Assembly: GCF_030733845.1 (NCBI RefSeq) | Contig: NZ_CP132311.1 | Span: 1,801,501 to 1,865,500 of the forward strand | DNA: 64,000 nt | From: Shinella zoogloeoides | GTDB lineage: Bacteria; Pseudomonadota; Alphaproteobacteria; Rhizobiales; Rhizobiaceae | Reading direction: 5' to 3' | Shown: piece by piece, positions 9,104 through 18,756 of the stretch | Numbering within the stretch: the stretch's first letter is position 1 | Layout: each line of letters starts with the position of its first letter | Translations under genes and position numbers: made by a program | Notes under the pieces: model-generated | Databases searched by the model: none | What the model was told of the DNA's origin: nothing | Seen by the model: only the letters and a program-made list of their open reading frames with translations

Positions 9104-10474
9104 TCAGCGCCGCGTGCGCCCGTCATACTGCTTCACGGTGTCGCCGCCGAAGAGCAGGCGCTGCGGATTGCGCTCGAAACCGGAAATCGCCGTATCGAGA
9201 TTCTGGATCGTACGGCGGGTGTCGAGCACCAGGGCCTCGACGTCGCGCAGGCCCGAACCCGAGAAGCGCTGGAGCCCGTCGGCAATCGGCCCGATGCGGC
9301 CGTTCAGCGTGTCCGCCGCCTGCTTGATCGACTGCAGGGTCGCCTTGGCTTCGGCAAAGAGCGATTCGGAATCGCCCTCCCCGAGGAAGCCGTCCAGCTT
9401 GGCGAGCACGCCGTCGACGCGCGTGGAGGCGGCGTTCAGCTTGTTGCTCATCTGCTGCACGTCGGTGATGATCTGGTCGATATCCTCTTCCCGCGCGCCG
9501 ATGCGGTTGGCGACGCCGGTGACGGAGGCGATGGCCTTGCGGGCGTCGGCGGTGGCGACGGAGATGTTGTCGATCGCGCCGCCGATCTTCTGCGTATCGA
9601 CCGCGGCCATCAGGCTGTCGACCTTGTCGAGCGTTGCCGTGGCCTGCTTGCCGAACGTATCGAAGGTCTCGGCCGTCTTGCGGAAGGTCTCGACGGTCTC
9701 CTTCACGCCGCCCGAAGCGTCCGCGATGTCCTTGCTGACCTTGTCGACATTGCTGACGAAGTCCTCGACCTTCTTCGGATCGACCGCCTTGATGAGCGAA
9801 TCGACCGAAGCGAGCGTCGAATCGAGCCGGCCGGAAAGGTTCTTGAACGTGTCCGAAAGCCCGCCGACGCTTTGCAGGAACTCGTCGATGTTCTCGCCGT
9901 TGCGGGCGAGCGAATCGGAGAATCGCTCCGCATTGCGGATGGTGGTGGTGAGCGGCCCGCGTGCATCCGCGACGAAGCCCTGGACGTCGGTGATCGCCGC
10001 GTCGGCGCGCTTGAGGATCTTGTCGGCGGTCGACAGGATGTTCGTCACGCTCGACTGTTCGGCCTCCAGGATGGCGGCGGTCTCGTTGTCGAAGGCCTGG
10101 CGCAGGATGTTGGGATCGTCGGCATTACCGCCGCCGAGCTCGATATAGGCAGCGCCCGTCAGGCCCTGCACTTCGAGGACGGCAGTGGTGGACTGCTTGA
10201 CCGGCGCGCTGGTCGAGACCTCGGTCATGGCGACGGAAAAGCGCGGATCGTCCGCATCGATGGCCAGGCTGCGCACGGAGCCGACCGGAATGCCGTTGAA
10301 CCGCACGGGCGAGCCGACGGAAAGGCCGTTCGCCGAGCCGGGAATGCGAATGGCGAGCTGCGCCATCTCGCCGCCGCGGCCATATTGCGACATCCAGTAG
10401 ACGAAGACGAAGGCGGCGGCCATGACCAGCACGGTGAAGAAACCGACGAGGGCGTAGTTGGCTTTCGTTTCCAT
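9104..10474 (-). CDS. mlaD: MlaD-family MCE protein (long form)
   Basis: A 456-residue MCE-domain protein beginning METKANYALVGFF. One transmembrane helix (about residues 8-30) is followed by a single MCE domain (about 38-118), including the NGLSVGSPVRFNGIPVG segment. About 330 residues of helical, coiled-coil-like sequence follow, rich in Asp, Ala, Val and Thr. E. coli MlaD is less than half this long and lacks the coil, so this protein is closer in design to PqiB or Mce proteins that form a needle or tunnel across the periplasm. It lies between mlaF and the auxiliary lipoprotein. Role: the substrate-binding, periplasm-spanning part of a phospholipid transporter. Confidence 0.88.
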   Translation of the reverse strand: METKANYALVGFFTVLVMAAAFVFVYWMSQYGRGGEMAQLAIRIPGSANGLSVGSPVRFNGIPVGSVRSLAIDADDPRFSVAMTEVSTSAPVKQSTTAVLEVQGLTGAAYIELGGGNADDPNILRQAFDNETAAILEAEQSSVTNILSTADKILKRADAAITDVQGFVADARGPLTTTIRNAERFSDSLARNGENIDEFLQSVGGLSDTFKNLSGRLDSTLASVDSLIKAVDPKKVEDFVSNVDKVSKDIADASGGVKETVETFRKTAETFDTFGKQATATLDKVDSLMAAVDTQKIGGAIDNISVATADARKAIASVTGVANRIGAREEDIDQIITDVQQMSNKLNAASTRVDGVLAKLDGFLGEGDSESLFAEAKATLQSIKQAADTLNGRIGPIADGLQRFSGSGLRDVEALVLDTRRTIQNLDTAISGFERNPQRLLFGGDTVKQYDGRTRR

Positions 10475-10529
10475 GCTTTCGGGTTCCGTACTCGCAGTTC
10501 CATCCGCCGGGACGATCCGTCCCGGATGT

Positions 10530-11315
10530 TTATGCCTCTCGCACGATCGACCGCGCACGCTTGCCCTGGAAATAGGACTGCACCCACGGATCGTCAAAGG
10601 CCAGCATGTCCTCGATCGTGCCTTCGACCAGAACCTTCTTCTGCCCGAGCACGGCGATGCGGTCGCATACCGAAAACAGGCTGTCGAGGTCGTGAGTCAC
10701 CATATACACGGTGAGGCCGAGGGTGTCGCGCAGTTTGGCGATGAGCTCGTCGAATTCCGCCGCGCCGATCGGGTCGAGGCCGGAGGTCGGCTCGTCGAGG
10801 AAGACCAGCGCCGGATCGAGCGCCAGCGCGCGGGCCAGCGCCGCGCGCTTGATCATGCCGCCGGAAAGCTCCGAGGGAAACTTGTTGGCCGCCTCCGGGG
10901 CAAGGCCGACCAGCTCGATCTTCAGCCGCGCCAGCTCGTCCATCATCGCCTGCGGCAGGTCGAGATATTCGCGCATCGGCACCTGGATGTTTTCCTTGAC
11001 CGTCAGCGCCGAAAACAGCGCGCCGTGCTGGAACAACACGCCGAGCTTCATGTCGAGCGCCAGGCGCTCCGCCTCGCTGGCCTTGTCGAAATCGGTGCCG
11101 AAGATGCGGATATTGCCCGAGCGGCGCGGCAGGAGGCGCAGCACCGTGCGCATCAGCACGGACTTGCCGGTGCCGGACGCGCCGACGAAGCCGAGGATCT
11201 CGCCGCGATAGATATCGAGGTTGAGTTTGTCGAGCACGATGTTGCTGCCGAAGCCGACGGTCAGGTCCTTGACCGAAAGGACCACGTCGTCCTGTTGTGC
11301 CGAAACCGAAGCCAT
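10530..11315 (-). CDS. mlaF: Lipid-transport ABC ATPase MlaF
   Basis: A 261-residue ATP-binding subunit. It shows Walker A GASGTGKS, the signature LSGGMIKR, Walker B LVFLDEPTSGLDP and the switch histidine in MVTHDLDSL. It energises phospholipid movement through the MlaE permease. I start at ATG 11315, nine bases after the mlaE stop and with AGGG at a good distance; an ATG at 11321 is an alternative. The mlaE, mlaF, mlaD, lipoprotein order shows a single transcription unit. Confidence 0.92.
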   Translation of the reverse strand: MASVSAQQDDVVLSVKDLTVGFGSNIVLDKLNLDIYRGEILGFVGASGTGKSVLMRTVLRLLPRRSGNIRIFGTDFDKASEAERLALDMKLGVLFQHGALFSALTVKENIQVPMREYLDLPQAMMDELARLKIELVGLAPEAANKFPSELSGGMIKRAALARALALDPALVFLDEPTSGLDPIGAAEFDELIAKLRDTLGLTVYMVTHDLDSLFSVCDRIAVLGQKKVLVEGTIEDMLAFDDPWVQSYFQGKRARSIVREA

Positions 11316-11323
11316 ATGCATCC

Positions 11324-12511
11324 CTAGAAGTCGATTGCGGCGTAGAACATGGCGAAGAGGCCATCGACGAGGATGACGACGAAGATCGCCTTCACCACGG
11401 CGGCGGTGACGTGGCGGCCGAGCGATTCGGCGCTGCCGCCGACCTTGAGCCCTTCCACCGAGGCGACGATGCCGATGATCAGCGCCATGAACGGCGCCTT
11501 GATCATGCCCGAGACCACCGTCGACAGGTCGATGGCCTCCTTGAGGCGCGAGAGGAAGGTTTCGAAGGTGATGCCGGAATAGGACCAGGCGACGAAGGCC
11601 GCGCCGCCGAGCGCGGCGAAATTGGCGATGATCGTCAAAAGCGGCAGCGCGACCGTCAGCGCCACGAGGCGCGGAAAGACCAGCACGCCGACGGGGCTGA
11701 GGCCCATGACCTTCAGCGCGTCGATCTCCTCGCGCATCTTCATCGAGCCGATCTCGGCGGTGATGGCGCTGCCCGAGCGGCCGGCGATCATGATGGCGGT
11801 CAGCAGCACGCCGACCTCGCGCAATTGCAGGATGCCGACAAGGTCGACGACGAAGACCTCCGCGCCGAAATAGCGAAGCTGGAAAGCGCCCTGCTGGGCG
11901 ATGATCGCGCCGATGAGGAAGGACATCAAAAGGATGATCGGCACCGCGCGAACGCCCATATGGTCGATCTGGTGCACGATCGCCGCCGGCGAGCCACCGC
12001 TCTTGCGTCCGAGCTTCAACTGCGCGCCGCGCACGGCCGAGCCGAGGATGAACATGGCCGCGACCGCATCGTCCCAGACATCGACCATGATGCGGCCGAC
12101 CGGCGCGAAGATGCGTTCGAAGAGCGTTTGGCGCGCCCCCTTCTCGTCGCGCGGTTCGGCGAGCTTTTCCGGCAGCGCGGTGATGAGATCGGCATAGTGC
12201 GCGCCGCCCCCGTCCCGCACGCTCACCTCGGCGCCGCCGGCCTGCCGCTCGGTGATCGCCCGGCGCAGCAGCCAGGCGCCGGCCGTATCCATCTCGGCGA
12301 CGCCGCTGAGGTCGATCTCCAGCGCACCACCCTGCCCGCCCGCGATCTCGGCAAGCCGCCGGCTCGCGCCCACCGCCGTCGTGTTCACCCATTGACCGGA
12401 AAGACGCCAGATCTCCCCGCCCTTGCCGGGCAGGCTTTCGGTCTCGATCTCGGCTGTGGCGTTGGTAGCGGTGGTCAAGTCTCTTGCATCTTCCCGTGCT
12501 TGGGACAACAT
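11324..12511 (-). CDS. mlaE: STAS-MlaE fusion permease
   Basis: A 395-residue protein joining two functions. Residues about 25-110 look like a STAS domain (LEIDLSGVAEMDTAGAWLLRRA), the job of the separate MlaB protein in E. coli. Residues about 150-395 are the MlaE permease, with hydrophobic helices and the cytoplasmic GSMKMREEIDALKVMG segment that couples to the ATPase. The STAS domain is expected to stabilise MlaF. First gene of the operon, divergent from the epimerase gene across 96 bp. The ATG at 12511 keeps the STAS domain whole. The fusion is common in alphaproteobacteria. Confidence 0.9.
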   Translation of the reverse strand: MLSQAREDARDLTTATNATAEIETESLPGKGGEIWRLSGQWVNTTAVGASRRLAEIAGGQGGALEIDLSGVAEMDTAGAWLLRRAITERQAGGAEVSVRDGGGAHYADLITALPEKLAEPRDEKGARQTLFERIFAPVGRIMVDVWDDAVAAMFILGSAVRGAQLKLGRKSGGSPAAIVHQIDHMGVRAVPIILLMSFLIGAIIAQQGAFQLRYFGAEVFVVDLVGILQLREVGVLLTAIMIAGRSGSAITAEIGSMKMREEIDALKVMGLSPVGVLVFPRLVALTVALPLLTIIANFAALGGAAFVAWSYSGITFETFLSRLKEAIDLSTVVSGMIKAPFMALIIGIVASVEGLKVGGSAESLGRHVTAAVVKAIFVVILVDGLFAMFYAAIDF

Positions 12512-12607
12512 GCGCCTGTCTTATCGGCTCGCCGGCCATCTGTCACCGAACGAACGGCCAAAAGCCTCATCCGCCTTGAATTTTTCAATCCCGTCAGGAT
12601 CGATCCC

Positions 12608-13591
12608 ATGCTCCGCACCCTCCTTGCCGCCGCCGAAAGCTTCCCGATCGCCGGGGCCTTCACCATTTCGCGCGGCGCGAAGACGACGGCGGAGGTGGTG
12701 ACCTGCACCATAGGCGCTTCCGGCCTGTCCGGCCGCGGCGAATGCGTGCCCTATGCGCGCTACGGCGAATCGGTCCCCGGCGTGCTCGCCGCCATCGAGG
12801 CGATGCGCGGCGCGATCGAGGATGGCATCGGCCGGGAGGACCTTGCCCGCCGGATGCCGGCCGGCGCCGCCCGCAACGCCATCGACTGCGCGCTCTGGGA
12901 CCTCGAGGCGAAACTGTCCGGCGTGCCCACCTGGCAGGTCATCGACCGCACCGCCCCGCAAAAGCTCGTCACCGCCTACACGCTCTCGCTCGGCGAGCCG
13001 GACGCCATGCAGCGCCAGGCGGCCGAACATGCCTGGCGGCCTCTGCTGAAGGTCAAGGTGGGCACGGCGGACGATGCCGCCCGCATCCGCGCCGTGCGCG
13101 CCGGCGCACCCGAAAGCGCCATCATCCTCGACGCCAACGAGGGCTGGACGCCGGAAAATCTCGCTCATCACTTTTCGCTCTGCGCCGAGGCGCGCATCGC
13201 CCTCATCGAGCAGCCGCTTCCTGCGAATAACGATTCGGCGCTGCGCGATATCGCGCGTCCCGTCCCCGTCTGCGCCGACGAGAGCGTGCACCGCACGCAG
13301 GACGTCGCCGGCCTCGCCGACCGCTACGACGCGATCAACATCAAGCTCGACAAGGCCGGCGGGCTGACGGAAGCGCTGGCGCTGCGCGAGGCGGCGCGCG
13401 GACACGGCCTGAAGATCATGGTCGGCTGTATGGTCGGCACCTCGCTCGGCATGGCGCCGGCCGTGCTCCTGGCGCAGGGCGCCGACTTCGTCGATCTCGA
13501 CGGCCCGCTGCTGCTTGCCCGCGACCGGGAGCCGGGCCTTCACTACGAAGGCTCCAGCGTCTACCCGCCCGAAGCCACGCTCTGGGGCTGA
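12608..13591 (+). CDS. Enolase-superfamily dipeptide epimerase / N-acyl amino acid racemase
   Basis: A 327-residue member of the muconate-lactonising-enzyme subgroup of the enolase superfamily. The ATG at 12608 has AGGA nine bases upstream. The first 100 residues form the capping domain. The barrel carries LLKVKVG (catalytic Lys), the metal ligands in ILDANEGW, IEQPLP and CADESVH, and the second lysine in INIKLDKAGG. Relatives epimerise L-Ala-D/L-Glu dipeptides from murein or racemise N-acetyl-D-glutamate (DgcA); sequence alone does not decide which. Its 3' end overlaps the convergent MFS gene by 31 bp. Confidence 0.85.
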   Translation: MLRTLLAAAESFPIAGAFTISRGAKTTAEVVTCTIGASGLSGRGECVPYARYGESVPGVLAAIEAMRGAIEDGIGREDLARRMPAGAARNAIDCALWDLEAKLSGVPTWQVIDRTAPQKLVTAYTLSLGEPDAMQRQAAEHAWRPLLKVKVGTADDAARIRAVRAGAPESAIILDANEGWTPENLAHHFSLCAEARIALIEQPLPANNDSALRDIARPVPVCADESVHRTQDVAGLADRYDAINIKLDKAGGLTEALALREAARGHGLKIMVGCMVGTSLGMAPAVLLAQGADFVDLDGPLLLARDREPGLHYEGSSVYPPEATLWG

Positions 13592-14775
13592 GTGCCGGCG
13601 CGCGGCGCGACCAGCCGCCCGGCGACGATACAGACCAGCCCCGTCGCGGCGACGAGCGACATCAGGTGGAAGCCCTGGACACCATACCAGCTATAGGTAT
13701 AGCCGGAGACGAAGGTGGCGAGTGCCGTGAAGATGCCGGTGTAGAAGAAGTAGAGCCCCTGCGCCGCGGCCTCCTGCTCCTCCGCGACGCGCTCCACGAG
13801 GCGGCTCTGCACGCTGATATGGACGATGGCGAAGGTGAAGGCGTGCAGGCATTGCAGCACGAAGTAGCCGGCAAACCCCATCTCCATCGGAAACAGGATC
13901 CAACGGCCCACCGCCACCGTGCCGCCGAAGATCATCATGGACCAGAGATTGAAGCGGCGTCGGAGCTGGACGGCGAAGATGAACAGGATGACCTCGGCAA
14001 GAACGCCGGCGCTCCAGAGAAGACCGACATCCGTGCCGGTGAAACCCAGCTTCTGCCAGTGGATCGCCGAAAAGGCATAGTACATGGCATGGCTGGCGCT
14101 GATGAGGGAAGCGCCGACCAGCATGAACTGCACGTCCCGTTGCCGCAGCGTGCTCGTGCCGGAAACGCTGGCGATCGCGGTGATCGGCGAAGGCCGGCGC
14201 GGCTTGCCGATCTTCGGCGCGATGAACGCGCCGAGCACCGTCAGCACGAAGGCCACCGCCATGGCCGGCAGCACCATCGCCCCGCCATAGAACCCGGCCA
14301 GCCAGCCGCCGGTCATCGTCGAGAGGATGAAGGCGAGCGATCCCCACAGCCGCATCCTGCCGTAATCGAAATTCCAGCGGCGCACGCCAGACAGCGCGAT
14401 CGCCTCGGTAATCGGCACATAGGGCGAATAGACCGCCCCTTGCAGCGTATAGAGCAGAAGGACCGGCCAGAAGGAGCCGGTGGCGAACAGCGCCAGCGCC
14501 GTCGCGAGCGACAGCGTGCCCGACCAGAGCAGCACGATCGACCGTTCGCCGATCCGGTCGGCGATCAGCCCAGCGACCGGCGCCGAGAAGACGCGCACGA
14601 ACATCGGAACCGCGAGGACGATACCGATCTGGAAATCGCTCATCGAAAGCGTTTCCAGCCAGACCGGGAAGAACGGCAGCGCGATGCCGTTGACCATCAT
14701 CGGCGCGCAGAAGACGAGAGCGATGCGCGCGGCGAAAAACGGCGGCGCGCCGGCGGTCACGGAAGGGGCGGTCAT
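13561..14775 (-). CDS. MFS transporter (PPP/HcaT-like)
   Basis: A 404-residue major facilitator with about twelve predicted helices, resembling the MFS_1-like group that includes E. coli HcaT and YhhS. The motif ADRIGERSIVLLWSG between helices 2 and 3 is the usual MFS loop signature. I start at MTAPSV (14775); an upstream ATG at 14814 would add 13 residues, and neither has a strong ribosome-binding site. The substrate is unknown. It ends inside the 3' end of the convergent epimerase gene. Confidence 0.82.
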   Translation of the reverse strand: MTAPSVTAGAPPFFAARIALVFCAPMMVNGIALPFFPVWLETLSMSDFQIGIVLAVPMFVRVFSAPVAGLIADRIGERSIVLLWSGTLSLATALALFATGSFWPVLLLYTLQGAVYSPYVPITEAIALSGVRRWNFDYGRMRLWGSLAFILSTMTGGWLAGFYGGAMVLPAMAVAFVLTVLGAFIAPKIGKPRRPSPITAIASVSGTSTLRQRDVQFMLVGASLISASHAMYYAFSAIHWQKLGFTGTDVGLLWSAGVLAEVILFIFAVQLRRRFNLWSMMIFGGTVAVGRWILFPMEMGFAGYFVLQCLHAFTFAIVHISVQSRLVERVAEEQEAAAQGLYFFYTGIFTALATFVSGYTYSWYGVQGFHLMSLVAATGLVCIVAGRLVAPRAGTQPQSVASGG

Positions 14776-14874
14776 GGCGGGGAACCTGCGTTGGAACGCC
14801 CTCCGCTCTAGCATGCGGACTTACGTACGCCAATGCGCTATTTCTGCCGGTGCCGCGACGCCGGATGGCAGGGC

Positions 14875-15720
14875 TCAGGCGGCTTCCGCCCCGGCCGGTG
14901 CCCTCGTCTCGATGGCCGGCATCTGGCGCGAGACGGGCAGGACCTCCGCCGGGACCGAGGCGAGCTTCTGCCAGGTGATCAGCTCCATCTCGCCGTCGTG
15001 ATGCTCGGCGATCGCCGTGCAGCTTTCCACCCAGTCGCCGCTGTTGATATAGCGAATCCCGTCGATCTCGGTGATGACGGCGTGGTGGATATGGCCGCAG
15101 ATGACGCCGTCGGCATCGTTGCGCCGCGCCTCCTCGGCGACCACGCGCTGAAATTCGCCGATGAAGTTGACGGCCGACTTCACCTGCTGCTTGGCCCAGG
15201 CGGAGAACGACCAGTACGGCAGGCCGAGCTTGCGGCGGATGGCGGCGAAGACCACGTTGATGGCGATGGCCGCGTCATAGGCCCAGTCGCCGAGATAGGC
15301 GACGACGCGGGCGTGGCGCACGACGACGTCGAATTCGTCGCCGTGCAGCACGAGATAGCGCTTGCCGTCCGCCGCCTCGTGGATGATGCGCTCGGCCACC
15401 TCGACGCCGCCGAAATGGGTGCCGGGGAAATCGCGCAGGAACTCGTCGTGGTTGCCGGGAATGTAGATGATGCGCGTGCCCTTGCGCGCCTTGCGCAAGA
15501 GCTTCTGCGTCACGTCGTTGAAGGCCTGCGGCCAGTACCAGTTGCGCTTGAGCCGCCAGCCGTCGACGATGTCGCCGACGAGCACGATCGTCTCGGCTTC
15601 ATGATGCCGCAGGAAGTCGATGAGGAAATCCGCCTTGGCCGCCTTCGATCCCAGATGCACATCCGAGATGAACAGCGTGCGAAAGTAACGGACATCGGGG
15701 TCGGCGGGGGTTACGGTCAT
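14875..15720 (-). CDS. Calcineurin-like phosphoesterase, LpxH-like
   Basis: A 281-residue metallophosphoesterase with all five family motifs: DVHLGS (Asp20, His22), GDIVDGW (Asp50), GNHDE (Asn90, His91), HGDEFD and GHIHH. The closest described group is UDP-2,3-diacylglucosamine diphosphatase, which makes lipid X in lipid A synthesis. Many alphaproteobacteria use LpxI for that step, so the LpxH-like name is by similarity and the true substrate is uncertain. The gene stands alone, divergent from the malic enzyme gene. Confidence 0.82.
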   Translation of the reverse strand: MTVTPADPDVRYFRTLFISDVHLGSKAAKADFLIDFLRHHEAETIVLVGDIVDGWRLKRNWYWPQAFNDVTQKLLRKARKGTRIIYIPGNHDEFLRDFPGTHFGGVEVAERIIHEAADGKRYLVLHGDEFDVVVRHARVVAYLGDWAYDAAIAINVVFAAIRRKLGLPYWSFSAWAKQQVKSAVNFIGEFQRVVAEEARRNDADGVICGHIHHAVITEIDGIRYINSGDWVESCTAIAEHHDGEMELITWQKLASVPAEVLPVSRQMPAIETRAPAGAEAA

Positions 15721-15956
15721 GCGTTTGTCTCCGGGTGGCCGGCCGCCGCACTCCGCACCGGAACGGGCGACTTTGGTTCCGTTGAAAACCAGAGTCCTGT
15801 TTCAAACTGATGACACACCTATGCATTTTTGATCCGCAAATAGGCATTGCACAGGTCGCTGATTGAGGCTTTATGGGAGGTTCCGAAAAACTTCACGTCG
15901 CGGCGGTTTCGTACAACGAAGGGCCGAAACGAAAACAGCACATGACAGGGAGCACC

Positions 15957-18269
15957 ATGAGCACGGGTGATAAATCGAGGACGCAGGACGGCCCCGCAAG
16001 CGGAGACATCGACCAGCAGGCCCTCTTCTTCCACCGCCACCCCCGCCCCGGCAAGCTCGAGATCAACCCCACCAAGCCGCTCGGCAACCAGCGCGACCTG
16101 GCGCTCGCCTATTCGCCCGGCGTCGCCGCCCCCTGTCTGGCCATCCGCGACGACCCGGCGACCGCCGCCGACTATACGGCGCGCGCCAACCTCGTCGCGG
16201 TCGTCTCCAACGGCACGGCCGTGCTCGGCCTCGGCAATATCGGGCCGCTCGCCTCCAAGCCCGTCATGGAAGGCAAGGCCGTCCTCTTCAAGAAATTCGC
16301 CGGCATTGACGTTTTCGACATCGAAATCGACGCCCCGACGGTCGGCCAGATGGTCGATGTCGTCTCCGCGCTGGAGCCGACCTTCGGCGGCATCAACCTG
16401 GAAGACATCAAGGCCCCCGAATGCTTCGAGGTGGAGCGCCAGCTGCGTGAGAAGATGGATATCCCCGTCTTCCACGACGACCAGCACGGCACGGCAATCA
16501 TCGTCGCGGCTGCGGTGCTGAACGGGCTGGAGCTTGCCGGCAAGGCGCTGGGTGAGGCGAAGATCGTCGCCTCGGGCGCCGGCGCCGCCGCCCTCGCCTG
16601 CCTCAACCAGCTCGTCTCGCTCGGCGCCAGGGTCGAGAACATCTGGGTGCACGACATCGAAGGCCTCGTCTACAAGGGCCGCGAGGCGCTGATGGACCAG
16701 TGGAAGGCCGTCTACGCGCAGGAGACGGACAAGCGCCAGCTTTCCGAGACGATCGACGGCGCGGACGTCTTCCTCGGCCTTTCGGCCGCCGGCGTGCTGA
16801 AGCCGGAGCTTCTCGCCCGCATGGCGGAAAAGCCGCTGATCATGGCGCTCGCCAACCCGACGCCGGAAATCATGCCCGAGGAGGCGCGCGCCGCCCGCCC
16901 GGACGCGATGATCTGCACCGGCCGCTCGGATTTCCCCAACCAGGTCAACAACGTCCTCTGCTTCCCCTACATCTTCCGCGGCGCACTCGATTGCGGCGCG
17001 CGCACGATCAATGAGGAGATGAAGATGGCGGCGGTGCGCGCCATCGCTTCGCTCGCCCGCGAGGAGGTCTCGGACGTCGCGGCGCGCGCCTATTCCGGCG
17101 ATACGCCGAGCTTCGGCCCGAACTACCTGATCCCCTCGCCCTTCGACCAGCGCCTCATCCTGCGCATCGCGCCGGCCGTGGCGCGCGCGGCGGCGGAAAC
17201 CGGCGTCGCCTCGCGGCCGATCACCGATTTCGACGCCTATCTCGACCAGCTCAACCGCTTCGTCTGGCGCTCCGGTTTCATCATGAAGCCGATCTTCGCG
17301 GCCGCAAAGAAGGCGGAGAGGAAGCGCGTGATCTTCGCCGAGGGCGAGGACGAACGCGTGCTGCGCGCCGCCCAGGTGCTGCTGGAGGAGGACATCGCCA
17401 AGCCGATCCTTATCGGCCGCCCGCAGATCATCGAGGCGCGCCTCAAGCGCTACGGCCTGCGCGTGCGCCCGGATGTCGATTTCGAGGTTGTGAACCCCGA
17501 CGACGATCCGCGCTACCGTGACTATGTCGACGACTATTTCCGCATCGTCGGCCGCAAGGGCGTGATCCTCGAAGCCGCGCGCACCATCGTTCGCACCAAC
17601 CAGACGGTCATCGGCGCGCTTGCCGTCAAGCGCGGCGAGGCCGACGCGCTGATCTGCGGCGTGGAAGGCCGCTATTCCCGGCACCTGCGCGATGTCAGCC
17701 AGATCATCGGCAAGAAGCCCGGTGTGCTGGACTTCTCGGGCCTCAGCCTGCTGATCTCGCAGCGCGGCGCGACCTTCCTCACCGACACCTACGTCACCAT
17801 CGACCCGACGGCCGAGGAAGTGGCGGAGATGACCGTGATGGCGGCGGCGGAAATCCGCCGCTTCGGCATCACCCCGCGCGCCGCCCTCGTCTCCCATTCG
17901 AATTTCGGCTCGCGCGATTCGGACAGCAGCTTCAAGATGCGCAAGGCGATGGAGATGGTGCGCGAAATGGACCCGACCCTGGAGGCGGACGGCGAGATGC
18001 ACGGCGATTCGGCGATTTCGGAGGTCCTGCGCCAGCGCGTCATGCCCGATTCGACCCTGACAGGCGAAGCCAACCTGCTGGTCTTCCCGAACCTCGATGC
18101 CGCCAACATCACGCTCGGCGTGGTCAAGACGATGACGGACAGCCTGCATGTCGGCCCGATCCTGCTCGGCGCCGCCATGCCCGCCCACATCCTGTCGCCC
18201 TCGGCCACCTCGCGCGGCGTGGTCAACATGGCCGCGCTCGCCGTCGTGGAAGCCTCCTACCCGGCCTGA
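15957..18269 (+). CDS. maeB: Malic enzyme with C-terminal phosphotransacetylase-like domain
   Basis: A 770-residue hybrid malic enzyme that decarboxylates malate to pyruvate with NAD(P) as acceptor. Residues 1 to about 430 are the malic enzyme part ([11 protein letters not shown], the conserved region HDDQHGTA, and the nucleotide-binding [13 protein letters not shown]). Residues about 440-770 resemble phosphotransacetylase and probably regulate activity through acetyl-CoA. I start at ATG 15957, which has AGGGAG five bases upstream; the resulting length is that of the rhizobial Dme/Tme enzymes. In Sinorhizobium, Dme (NAD) is needed for symbiotic nitrogen fixation and Tme (NADP) is not. I lean to the Dme type from the N-terminus, without certainty. 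The end overlaps the convergent HxlR gene by 13 bp. Confidence 0.92.
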   Translation: MSTGDKSRTQDGPASGDIDQQALFFHRHPRPGKLEINPTKPLGNQRDLALAYSPGVAAPCLAIRDDPATAADYTARANLVAVVSNGTAVLGLGNIGPLASKPVMEGKAVLFKKFAGIDVFDIEIDAPTVGQMVDVVSALEPTFGGINLEDIKAPECFEVERQLREKMDIPVFHDDQHGTAIIVAAAVLNGLELAGKALGEAKIVASGAGAAALACLNQLVSLGARVENIWVHDIEGLVYKGREALMDQWKAVYAQETDKRQLSETIDGADVFLGLSAAGVLKPELLARMAEKPLIMALANPTPEIMPEEARAARPDAMICTGRSDFPNQVNNVLCFPYIFRGALDCGARTINEEMKMAAVRAIASLAREEVSDVAARAYSGDTPSFGPNYLIPSPFDQRLILRIAPAVARAAAETGVASRPITDFDAYLDQLNRFVWRSGFIMKPIFAAAKKAERKRVIFAEGEDERVLRAAQVLLEEDIAKPILIGRPQIIEARLKRYGLRVRPDVDFEVVNPDDDPRYRDYVDDYFRIVGRKGVILEAARTIVRTNQTVIGALAVKRGEADALICGVEGRYSRHLRDVSQIIGKKPGVLDFSGLSLLISQRGATFLTDTYVTIDPTAEEVAEMTVMAAAEIRRFGITPRAALVSHSNFGSRDSDSSFKMRKAMEMVREMDPTLEADGEMHGDSAISEVLRQRVMPDSTLTGEANLLVFPNLDAANITLGVVKTMTDSLHVGPILLGAAMPAHILSPSATSRGVVNMAALAVVEASYPA

Positions 18270-18646
18270 ACGGGCAATCCTGCTTTACGAGACGGCTGCC
18301 CTTCGGCGGCCGTTTTCGTTTGCGGCACGGCTCGCGCCGCATCCTGCGCCTCCCACCAGTCGCCGAGCGCGTCGATCAGCGGAACGACCGACAGGCCGGC
18401 GGGCGTAAGGTCGTATTCCACCCGCAGCGGATACCCCTCGAAGACGGTGCGCTGGACGATGCCGGCCCTTTCCAGCTTGCGCAGCTCCAGGGCCAGAATG
18501 CGATGCGAGACCGTCGGGTTGTCTCGCCGCAGATCGCTGAACCGCTTCGTGCCGTCCTTCAGATAGTAGATCAGCAGTGTCGGCCAGCGGCCGCCGATCA
18601 CCTGCATCGCCTCTTCGATCGGGCAGCGGGAAACGAGATCCTTCAT
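18257..18646 (-). CDS. HxlR-family transcriptional regulator
   Basis: A 129-residue winged-helix regulator. The N-terminal SRCPIEEAMQVIGGRW and the following RFSDLRR ... VSHRILALELRKLERAGIV segments are characteristic of HxlR/DUF24 proteins; the early cysteine (Cys8) is the residue that senses oxidants or electrophiles in characterised members. It is divergent from the glutathione S-transferase gene across 110 bp, so regulation of that gene is a reasonable inference. Confidence 0.9.
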   Translation of the reverse strand: MKDLVSRCPIEEAMQVIGGRWPTLLIYYLKDGTKRFSDLRRDNPTVSHRILALELRKLERAGIVQRTVFEGYPLRVEYDLTPAGLSVVPLIDALGDWWEAQDAARAVPQTKTAAEGQPSRKAGLPVQAG

Positions 18647-18756
18647 GGCGGGCTCCGGCGTGGTGACAAAAATGTGCGTAATTTACATGGGGAGAGGCAA
18701 GGCTTAGGTCCAGTGTCGCTGCGCAGCGTGGTCAACAGAAATCACGGAGAAGAACA

